NCBI GenBank assembly: GCA_949292025.1
Contig: CASEYC010000030.1
Location: forward strand, 1-57,793
Direction of reading: 5' to 3'
Source of the DNA: an uncultured Bacteroides sp.
GTDB taxonomy: Bacteria; Bacteroidota; Bacteroidia; Bacteroidales; Bacteroidaceae
Length of the DNA: 57,793 nucleotides
A program made the translations under genes and the position numbers. Positions 51,436 through 57,793 of this stretch are shown piece by piece. The first letter of the stretch is position 1; every line of letters begins with the position of its first letter. The notes below the pieces were generated by a model, which saw only the letters and a list, made by a program, of their open reading frames with translations, made no database searches and had not been told where the DNA came from.

Positions 51436-52536
51436 ATGACTCTATATCCCAAACTGATACACGACGCACTGGCCACCGTGCGCTATCCCGGCAACGGGAA
51501 GAACCTCGTCGAGGCGGAGATGGTGGCCGACAACCTGCGCATCGACGGCATGAAGGTCAGCTTCTCGCTGGTCTTCGAGAAGTCCACCGACCCCTTCATG
51601 AAGTCCATGGTGAAAGCCGCCGAGACCGCCATCCACACCTACGTGTCGCCCGACGTGGAGGTGACCATCACCACCGAGAGCCGCCAGGCCGCCCGCCCCG
51701 AGCCGGGCAAGATGCTGCCGCAGGTGAAGAACGTCATCGCCGTGTCCAGCGGCAAGGGCGGGGTGGGCAAGAGCACCGTGGCCGCCAATCTGGCCGTGGC
51801 CCTCGTCCGTCTGGGCTACAAGGTGGGATTGCTGGACGCCGACATCTTCGGCCCGTCCATGCCTAAGATGTTCCAAGTGGAGGACGCCCGCCCGTATGCC
51901 GTCAGCAAGGATGGGCGCGACCTTATCGAGCCTGTCGAAAAGTATGGGCTGAAACTCCTCTCCATCGGCTTCTTTGTCAACCCGGACCAGGCCACGTTGT
52001 GGCGCGGAGGCATGGCCAGCAACGCCCTGAAGCAACTGGTGGGCGACGCCGACTGGGGCGACCTGGACTACTTCGTCATCGACACCCCGCCGGGCACCAG
52101 CGACATCCACCTGACGCTGCTGCAGACGCTCGCCATCACGGGCGCAGTGATAGTCACCACGCCCCAGCAAGTGGCCTTGGCCGATGCCAGGAAGGGCGTG
52201 GACATGTATCGCAACGACAAGGTGAACGTCCCCATCCTGGGCCTGGTGGAGAACATGGCGTGGTTCACCCCGGCCGAACTGCCGGAGAACAAGTATTACA
52301 TCTTTGGCAAGGAGGGGGGCAAGCGGCTGGCCGATGAACTGGGCGTGCCCCTGCTGGGACAAATCCCCTTGGTGCAGAGCATCTGCGAGAGCGGCGACGA
52401 GGGACAGCCTGCCGCCTTGGATGCGGATACCGTCACGGGCCGGGCTTTCCTGCAGTTGGCCGCCGCCGTAGTACGACAAGTGGATAGGCGCAACGTAGAG
52501 ATGCCGCCTACCCACATCGTCGAAGTCAAGAAGTAA
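51436..52536 (+). CDS. mrp: Mrp/ApbC-type iron-sulfur carrier ATPase
   Basis: This 366-residue protein has an N-terminal MIP18/DUF59 domain (about 1-75), a linker, and a ParA-like ATPase domain with SSGKGGVGKSTVAANLA (from about 99), LLDADIFGPSMPKM and DTPPGTSDIHLT. It loads Fe-S clusters onto target proteins. The usual CPxC motif near the end is absent: the segment NMAWFTPAELPENKYYIFG has no Cys. The ATG at 51436 fits the DUF59 start. Confidence 0.92.
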   Translation: MTLYPKLIHDALATVRYPGNGKNLVEAEMVADNLRIDGMKVSFSLVFEKSTDPFMKSMVKAAETAIHTYVSPDVEVTITTESRQAARPEPGKMLPQVKNVIAVSSGKGGVGKSTVAANLAVALVRLGYKVGLLDADIFGPSMPKMFQVEDARPYAVSKDGRDLIEPVEKYGLKLLSIGFFVNPDQATLWRGGMASNALKQLVGDADWGDLDYFVIDTPPGTSDIHLTLLQTLAITGAVIVTTPQQVALADARKGVDMYRNDKVNVPILGLVENMAWFTPAELPENKYYIFGKEGGKRLADELGVPLLGQIPLVQSICESGDEGQPAALDADTVTGRAFLQLAAAVVRQVDRRNVEMPPTHIVEVKK

Positions 52537-52556
52537 TTAAGAGAGAATTGAAAAGT

Positions 52557-52585
52557 AGAGCCGGGCCGTGTGTCCGGCTCTTTTT
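52557..52585. terminator. Bidirectional terminator, mrp / M56 gene
   Basis: AGAGCCGG (52557-52564) and CCGGCTCT (52574-52581) form an 8 bp stem, loop of nine, followed by T run; it separates convergent genes. Confidence 0.85.
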
Positions 52586-52595
52586 GTATAGGTGC

Positions 52596-53894
52596 CTATT
52601 GCAGGCGGAAGGTGACCGGCAAGGTGTAGCGCACGTTCACGGCCTGTCCGTCTTGCATGCCGGGAGTCCACGCGGGCATGGCTTTGACGACGCGGATGGC
52701 TTCCGCATCCAGTTCGGGACTGACACCACGCATTATCTTGGTTTCCCCTATGGTGCCGTCTGCCTGAATCACGAACTGGCAGATGACGCGTCCTTGCACG
52801 CCGGCTTCCTGGGCGGCTACGGGGTAGCGGAGGTTCTCGCCGAGCCACTTCATCAATGCCTGCGGTCCGCCGGGGAACTGGGGTGCTTGTTCCACCATGT
52901 CATAGACTTCCGAATTTCCTTTGGCCACTTTGTCTTGTTTGGCGGCCATCTCTTCCATCTGTTCTACGGTTTGTTCGTCAATCACGACCTCACGCGTGCC
53001 GTCCTTGTCCATTACGATTGCGGTCTTAGGTTCACTGTTGCCGGCGCATGCTGCGGCCAGCAAGGCTGCCACCGGGATGAAGAGCAGGTACTTCAGCTGC
53101 CCGATGCTTTTGCTTCTTTGTTTGTTCATCATACGGATTCTCTTTTTTAAAGGTAATACATTAAAGTTATTATAGATAGTTGCTGCAGCCTTGTGGTAAG
53201 CCAGTCCCAGGAGGTGGTACTGGTAGGTCCGTCGGTCATGTCCCTCGGCCAGGACGCTTTGGTCGGCCAGGTATTCCAGGTTCTGTCTCACTTCGCGCTT
53301 CCACAGCCAGACGAAGGGGTTGAACCAGCCCAGCGTGCAGGCCAGTTCGGCGGCCAGCACATCCAGGGAATGGACCTGGCGGGCATGGGTCTGCTCGTGG
53401 ACCAATATCTCATCCAGTTCTTCGGGGGTGTGGCCTGTAGGGCAGACGAAGATTTGCCGGAAGAAGGAGAAGGGGGCTTCCCCCTCTGGCAGGGCGTGGA
53501 TGGTCATGCCATTCACCTCAGTCCGTGGGCAACGTCTGCCCAGCTGCCCGATGGCCAGGCATTGGATCAGGATGCGGACCGCCAGCAGGCAGACACCGAT
53601 GCCATAGATCCAAGCCGCCAGATGGGTCAGGGACAGGCCTGTACGGCTTGGCTCCGGGGTGACGATGAACTCTGGCAGCAATACCTCCGCCGTGAAGGTG
53701 CCTACCGCATGGGCTGTGGGCAGGGTGCTGAGCCACATTTGCGTCCAAGGCAGAGGGGCCAGGACGGCAACGGCCAGGATGCCCAGCAGCGCGGCACGAC
53801 GCCACTTGAAGAACGTGTCCCGATAGAAGAACAGGCGGTAGAAAGCGTAGAGCAGTGCCAGGATGATATTGGCTTTCAGCAGGTAGTCAGACAT
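52596..53894 (-). CDS. M56 metallopeptidase sensor (BlaR1-like) with TonB C-terminal domain
   Basis: This 432-residue membrane protein has several N-terminal segments (about residues 5-20, 35-52, 87-112), a zinc peptidase motif HEQTH (HExxH) with later Glu/Asp in NLEYLADQ, another hydrophobic segment (YLLFIPVAALLAAACAG) and a C-terminal TonB domain (about 345-432, with GRVICQFVIQADGTIGE). It likely senses envelope stress and cleaves BlaI. It follows the BlaI gene by 28 bases. No beta-lactamase gene is nearby. Confidence 0.88.
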   Translation of the reverse strand: MSDYLLKANIILALLYAFYRLFFYRDTFFKWRRAALLGILAVAVLAPLPWTQMWLSTLPTAHAVGTFTAEVLLPEFIVTPEPSRTGLSLTHLAAWIYGIGVCLLAVRILIQCLAIGQLGRRCPRTEVNGMTIHALPEGEAPFSFFRQIFVCPTGHTPEELDEILVHEQTHARQVHSLDVLAAELACTLGWFNPFVWLWKREVRQNLEYLADQSVLAEGHDRRTYQYHLLGLAYHKAAATIYNNFNVLPLKKRIRMMNKQRSKSIGQLKYLLFIPVAALLAAACAGNSEPKTAIVMDKDGTREVVIDEQTVEQMEEMAAKQDKVAKGNSEVYDMVEQAPQFPGGPQALMKWLGENLRYPVAAQEAGVQGRVICQFVIQADGTIGETKIMRGVSPELDAEAIRVVKAMPAWTPGMQDGQAVNVRYTLPVTFRLQ

Positions 53895-53922
53895 GGTTCA
53901 AAGTGAGTTTATAGGTTGTTGT

Positions 53923-54285
53923 TCATTCTTTTCCTTTCTCGATCATTTGGAGAATGTCCTGCAAGTCGTCGGCGGATATCTTCTGCTCTTTGGCGAAGAA
54001 AGAGACCATCTCCTTGTAGGAATTCTCGAAATAGTTGCGCACAAAGCCGCTCATGAAGGTGCGTTTATACTCCTGTTCGCTGATGAGCGGGGTGTACAGG
54101 TACATGTTGCCTACACGGCTCAGCTTGACGTACCCTTTGCGTTTCAGGTTGGTTACGATGGACGCAAGGGTCGTGTAGGGCGGTTTCGGCTCGGCATAGC
54201 GGGCCAGGATGTCCTTGATGAAGCACTCTTTCAATGTCCAGATGTGCAACATCACTTCTTCTTCTTGTCTGGTTAATTTCTCCAT
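53923..54285 (-). CDS. BlaI/MecI/CopY-family repressor
   Basis: This 120-residue winged-helix protein begins MEKLTRQEEEVMLHIWTLKE, with the family motif YTTLASIVTNLKRKGYVKLS (recognition helix about residues 37-56). It represses its own operon until the partner M56 protease cuts it. Two matching dyads lie upstream. Confidence 0.93.
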   Translation of the reverse strand: MEKLTRQEEEVMLHIWTLKECFIKDILARYAEPKPPYTTLASIVTNLKRKGYVKLSRVGNMYLYTPLISEQEYKRTFMSGFVRNYFENSYKEMVSFFAKEQKISADDLQDILQMIEKGKE

Positions 54286-54313
54286 GGATATAAGTTTTTT
54301 AGTGAATTCGCTG

Positions 54314-54377
54314 CAAATCTACGACTACTTCGTAAACTATCCAAATATCTATGGTTAAATAATACGAAATAGTCGTA
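54314..54377 (-). promoter_or_regulatory. blaI promoter with two operators
   Basis: On the minus strand TTTG (54342-54345)-N20-TAGATTTG (54314-54321) is the promoter. Two dyads, TACGACTACTTCGTA (54320-54334) and TACGAAATAGTCGTA (54363-54377), differ at one base when aligned on opposite strands. One sits between -33 and -7, the other upstream. The distance between centres is 43 bases, four helix turns. Confidence 0.8.
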
Positions 54378-54446
54378 TGTTTGATGGATTTCCGGGAAGG
54401 AACATAAAAATGTGTCGGCAGGCATCGTGCATTGGAAAGTTATGCC

Positions 54447-54454
54447 TATCTTTG
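54447..54454 (+). promoter_or_regulatory. Promoter of the GH109-like gene
   Basis: TATCTTTG on the plus strand, 55 bases before the ATG. Confidence 0.6.
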
Positions 54455-54508
54455 CAAGTGCCTGCCTAGCAAACATTCATTTATTAATTATATAATGTAC
54501 TAACACGT

Positions 54509-56035
54509 ATGAAGAAAATCAAGTATGCATTGATGGGAGCGTGCGTCGCCTTATGCGCTGCATGTTCCACGCAGTCGCCCACCGTCTACACCAACGACAA
54601 GGGGACGAACTGGCATTGGGAACAAGGAACCATTGTGGTGGAATCGCCTGAACGTCCTGCCGGACAAGAGAGCGCCCTCGGCTTGACCGTCCCCAAACTG
54701 GAGGTGGTCCGTGTGGGCTTTGTCGGCCTGGGTATGCGCGGACCGGGTGCCGTGGAGAGCTTCACCCACATTCCCGGCACGCAGATTGTGGCCCTCTGCG
54801 ACTATGAGCAGGAACGTGCCGAGCGTTGCCAGGAGTATCTGCGCAAGGCTTCCATGCCCGAAGCTGCCATCTACAGCGGGGAGAAGGGCTATGAGGAACT
54901 GTGCAAGCGTGATGACATTGACCTGGTGTATGTGGCTACCGACTGGATGCACCACTTCCCCGTGGCCAAGTGCGCTTTGGAGAACGGCAAGAACGTGGCC
55001 ATCGAGGTGCCGTCTGCCATGAACCTGGCCCAGTGCTGGGAGCTGATTGACCTGAGCGAGAAGACCCGCAAGCACTGCATGATTCTGGAGAACTGCTGCT
55101 ATGACTGGTTCGAGATGAACACCTTGAACATGGCCCAGCAGGGTGTCTTCGGCGAGGTTATCCGCGCACAGGGTGCTTACATCCACAACCTCGACGAGTT
55201 CTGGGATTACTACTGGAAGGACGGCGAGAACGACAAGCTGGGCTGGCGTCTGGACTACAACATGCGCCATCGCGGCGACGTCTATGCCACTCACGGCCTT
55301 GGCCCGGTTGCCCAAGCCTTGAACATTCACCGTGGTGACCGCATGAAGACCCTCGTGGCCATGGACACGAAGTCTGTGGTGGGCAAGGCTTTGGTGGAAG
55401 AGCGCACGGACTCCACTTGCAACAACTTCCGCAACGGCGACCACACCACGACCCTCATCCGCACCGAGTTGGGCAAGGTCATCGAGATCCAGCACGACGT
55501 CATGACTCCCCAGCCCTACAGCCGTCTGTACCAACTGACGGGCACCAAGGGATTTGCCAACAAGTATCCCATCGAGGGCTATGCCTTGGGTGGCGACCAA
55601 CTGAGCGCTTCCGGCGTGCAGCCCGAGGTGGACAACCTCAGTGCCCACAGCTTCTTGCCGAAGGACGAGATGGATGCCTTGGTGGAGAAATACCAGCACC
55701 CCATCCTGAAGAAGTATGGCGAGATGGCCAAGGAAGTCGGCGGTCACGGCGGCATGGACTTCATCATGATGTGCCGTCTGGTTTACTGCTTGCAGAACGG
55801 TCTGCCGCTGGATATGGATGTATATGACCTGGCCGAATGGTGCTGCCTGGCCGAACTGGGCGAACTGTCCATGGACAATGGTTGCGCCCCGGTAGCTTTC
55901 CCGGACTTCACCCGTGGCGAGTGGAACAAGGTGCAAGGCTACAAGCACGCTTATGCTTCCCCCGAAGCTGAGAAAGAAGCTGCCGACAAGGCTGCCGCCT
56001 TCACGGCGAAGCTGAAGGAGCAGGGGAAGAAGTGA
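54509..56035 (+). CDS. Gfo/Idh/MocA oxidoreductase, GH109 (alpha-N-acetylgalactosaminidase) type
   Basis: This 508-residue lipoprotein (lipobox LCAAC) has an NAD-binding domain with VRVGFVGLGMRGPGAVE (about residues 68-84) and the GH109 text DWMHHFPVAKCALENGKNVA, then HRGDVYATHGLGPVA with the catalytic-type His. GH109 enzymes remove alpha-linked GalNAc using tightly bound NAD. Related proteins in Bacteroides may act on other sugars, so activity is not certain. It is a monocistronic gene with a strong terminator. Confidence 0.88.
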   Translation: MKKIKYALMGACVALCAACSTQSPTVYTNDKGTNWHWEQGTIVVESPERPAGQESALGLTVPKLEVVRVGFVGLGMRGPGAVESFTHIPGTQIVALCDYEQERAERCQEYLRKASMPEAAIYSGEKGYEELCKRDDIDLVYVATDWMHHFPVAKCALENGKNVAIEVPSAMNLAQCWELIDLSEKTRKHCMILENCCYDWFEMNTLNMAQQGVFGEVIRAQGAYIHNLDEFWDYYWKDGENDKLGWRLDYNMRHRGDVYATHGLGPVAQALNIHRGDRMKTLVAMDTKSVVGKALVEERTDSTCNNFRNGDHTTTLIRTELGKVIEIQHDVMTPQPYSRLYQLTGTKGFANKYPIEGYALGGDQLSASGVQPEVDNLSAHSFLPKDEMDALVEKYQHPILKKYGEMAKEVGGHGGMDFIMMCRLVYCLQNGLPLDMDVYDLAEWCCLAELGELSMDNGCAPVAFPDFTRGEWNKVQGYKHAYASPEAEKEAADKAAAFTAKLKEQGKK

Positions 56036-56062
56036 CGCTGTCACGCCGTCTGAAGTGCGAAT

Positions 56063-56117
56063 AGCGCGGGCAACACCGGAACAAAAAATATCCGTGTTGC
56101 CCGCGCTAATCTTTTAC
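56063..56117 (+). terminator. Strong terminator after GH109-like gene
   Basis: A 14 bp stem (AGCGCGGGCAACAC with GTGTTGCCCGCGCT), extended past a bulge by CGGA/TCCG, followed by AATCTTTT. Confidence 0.9.
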
Positions 56118-56160
56118 TTTGGCCCGTCAAAGTCCCTCTTGGGCAGGGTCAAGTGAGGGT

Positions 56161-57459
56161 TTATTCTTCTTCTTCCGCTTCTTCCTTCACCACAAGCAGC
56201 TTGTCCACGCGGCCGCGGTCCATGTCCACGACCTCGAACTTCAGGTTCTGGTAGTTGAACAGGTCGCCTGCCTTGGGCACCCGGCCGATGAGGAACATGG
56301 CCAGTCCGCTCAGGGTGGTGAAGTCCTCTTCCTTCAGGTCGTCGTAGTTCATGATGCCCATGGCTTCCATGAAGTCGTCCAGGTTCATCGAGCCTTCCAC
56401 CAGCAGGGAGCCGTCTTGGCGCGGCACGATTTCCTCTTCCTCTATTTCATTCTCTTCCAGGATGTCGCCGAAGATGCTTTCGGTCAGGTCGTGCAGGGTG
56501 ATGATGCCTTGCGTGCTGCCGTATTCGTCCACCACGACGCCGAACTTGTTCTTGTTCTTCTTGAAAAGCTCCAATACCTTCTTGGCATACAGGCTCTCCG
56601 GGATGAACAGGGGCGGGCGGGCAATGCTGCGCAGGTCGAAGGGCTGGTTGCTGCCCAGCATGACGATGATGTCCTTCACCGACACCACGCCTATCACCTC
56701 GTCCTTGCCGCTTTCCACCAGCAGGTATTTGCTGAAGTGCTGTTCGCGGATGATGCGCAACACGTCTTCGCGGCTGTCGTCCGGGTGCATCACGACAATG
56801 TCCCGGCGGTAGGTCATCAGGTCGTTGGCGCGCTTGTCCGAGAAGCGGAACACGTCGCGCAGCATCTCCGTTTCGTCCTTGTCTATGACGCCTTGCTCAG
56901 AACTTTGGTGCAGGATCATTTTCAGTTCTTCCTGGGTCATCTGGCGTTCCGAACCTTCTTCCAGGCCAATCAGCTTGTTGACCAGCTTGGTGGAGGCGCT
57001 GAGCAGGCAGACGAAGGGGTAGGAGATGTTTTTGACGGCAATCATCAGCGGGCTGAGCCGTGTGGCCCACTTCTCCGGGTCGCTCAAGGCGATGGACTTG
57101 GGGACCAGTTCGCCCACGATGAGCGACAAATAAGTGATGAGCACGACTATCGTCGCCACAGCCAGCGTATGGGCGTAGGGGGCCAGCCAGGGAACCAGCA
57201 AGAACAAAGGCTCTATCTCGTCGGACAAAGTGGCGCCACCGTATGCACCGGACACGATGCCGATGAGGGTGATGCCGATTTGGATGGTTGAAAGAAATTT
57301 CTCGGGTTCTTCCAATTGTTTCAGCACGCCTTTGGCCCTTTTGTTTCCTTTGCCGACCATGGTTTCCAGTCGTGCTTTGCTGGCCGATACCAGCGCTAAT
57401 TCGTACATGGCAAAAATGCCGTTAAGAAGTAATAAAAGTAGAATAATAAAAAATTCCAT
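56161..57459 (-). CDS. CNNM/CorC-type membrane protein (DUF21, CBS pair)
   Basis: This 432-residue protein starts MEFFIILLLLLLNGIFAMYE at 57459. It has a DUF21 domain with three to four membrane segments (1-190), a CBS pair (about 205-330, with MTYRRDIVVMHPDDS) and a C-terminal CorC_HlyC domain (about 345-430). It probably exports Mg2+ or a related cation. The start is chosen because the promoter element (57484-57491) overlaps the upstream ATG at 57486. Confidence 0.92.
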   Translation of the reverse strand: MEFFIILLLLLLNGIFAMYELALVSASKARLETMVGKGNKRAKGVLKQLEEPEKFLSTIQIGITLIGIVSGAYGGATLSDEIEPLFLLVPWLAPYAHTLAVATIVVLITYLSLIVGELVPKSIALSDPEKWATRLSPLMIAVKNISYPFVCLLSASTKLVNKLIGLEEGSERQMTQEELKMILHQSSEQGVIDKDETEMLRDVFRFSDKRANDLMTYRRDIVVMHPDDSREDVLRIIREQHFSKYLLVESGKDEVIGVVSVKDIIVMLGSNQPFDLRSIARPPLFIPESLYAKKVLELFKKNKNKFGVVVDEYGSTQGIITLHDLTESIFGDILEENEIEEEEIVPRQDGSLLVEGSMNLDDFMEAMGIMNYDDLKEEDFTTLSGLAMFLIGRVPKAGDLFNYQNLKFEVVDMDRGRVDKLLVVKEEAEEEE

Positions 57460-57483
57460 AAAGGGTTTTAATGGTTTCAGGTG

Positions 57484-57491
57484 CAAACATA
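57484..57491 (-). promoter_or_regulatory. Promoter of the CNNM/CorC gene
   Basis: TATGTTTG on the minus strand, 24 bases before the ATG at 57459. Confidence 0.6.
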
Positions 57492-57730
57492 CGAAAAATC
57501 TGTGGAAAAACCTCCAAAATTCGGCAGATTAACGCAATGTAATCTGTGAATTAAGTAGTTAGGAGAAAATCGCGGAAGTTGGATAGAGGGCTGAATAGCG
57601 ATTCAAAGCGGATTGGAGAAAGAGAACGGTTTCCTAATCGTTACCCGTCAGAAATGCAGATTTAACAGTCACCGTTCCGTTTGCGCCGCTCTGCTTAGGT
57701 TTGCTTGTCAAGGTTTAACTCGTTGATTTA

Positions 57731-57738
57731 TAGTTTTG
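57731..57738 (+). promoter_or_regulatory. Promoter of the right-edge integrase
   Basis: TAGTTTTG matches TAnnTTTG, 19 bases before the integrase ATG. The gap from 57492 to 57730 holds no recognisable gene or array. Confidence 0.5.
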
Positions 57739-57757
57739 CAACCAAAAAAGAACGAGT

Positions 57758-57793
57758 ATGACAAGGAGCACATTTCGCGTGCTGTTCTATGCG
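57758..57793 (+). CDS. Tyrosine recombinase N terminus, truncated by window edge
   Basis: Twelve codons, MTRSTFRVLFYA, are visible. This is the typical start of Bacteroides mobile-element tyrosine recombinases (M-x-R-S-T-F-K-V-L-F-Y). It marks a second integrated element extending to the right. With so few residues the call depends on pattern memory. Confidence 0.65.
   Translation, partial: MTRSTFRVLFYA

Noticed and set aside
57487-57757. Palindromic array or tRNA before the right-edge integrase
   Set aside because: Scanned by eye; no tandem units and no tRNA-like fold found.

Overview
This window comes from a gut-type Bacteroidales chromosome, most likely Bacteroidaceae, with a fairly high GC content. 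The evidence is the Bacteroides-type promoter element TAnnTTTG in front of many genes, a surface vitamin B12 system with DUF5074/BtuG-type lipoproteins, a GH109-type oxidoreductase lipoprotein, a Rho with a long N-terminal insert, and tyrosine recombinases of Bacteroidetes type. The species cannot be named from the sequence.

Bases 1 to about 21,290 are the right part of a tailed prophage of siphovirus type. Almost all its genes are on the minus strand. Reading from the integrase leftwards: integrase, an unknown protein under a palindromic operator, an HU-like protein, a ParB-DUF4417 protein, three small genes that share an N-terminal tag (one carries a CdiA-like toxin domain), small and large terminase, portal, scaffold, head fibre, capsid, connectors, tail tube, tail chaperones with a predicted -1 frameshift, tape measure, distal tail and tail-tip proteins. 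The prophage sits in the 3' end of a tRNA-His gene; its left end lies outside the window. The large terminase carries an intein whose HNH endonuclease lies in a different reading frame. Four prophage transcription units share a dyad box at exactly the same distance from a TTTG promoter element.

Bases 21,500 to 29,200 form a cobalamin uptake operon: riboswitch, BtuB-type TonB-dependent receptor and four surface lipoproteins, three of them BtuG-like. Next, on the minus strand, come folD, ffh, rho and tilS. From 35.1 to 38.7 kb lies an AT-rich accessory patch: gene remnants (DUF262, AAA ATPase, activase) around a three-gene operon led by a protein with an EVE-like reader domain and a PD-(D/E)XK nuclease domain.

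Bases 38.7 to 57.5 kb are mostly core genes: porin, GH74-like protein, C1 peptidase, the run ndh-mnmA-S8 protease-xseA-xseB, a ParE-type toxin-antitoxin pair, ilvE, trmB, mrp, a BlaI/M56 sensor pair with two visible operators, a GH109-type protein and a CNNM/CorC protein. At the far right edge the first codons of a second tyrosine recombinase mark another mobile element.

A theme across the window is four intergenic arrays, one of them inside the prophage. Each is about four copies of a 22 or 23 bp palindromic unit, with a different sequence at each locus.
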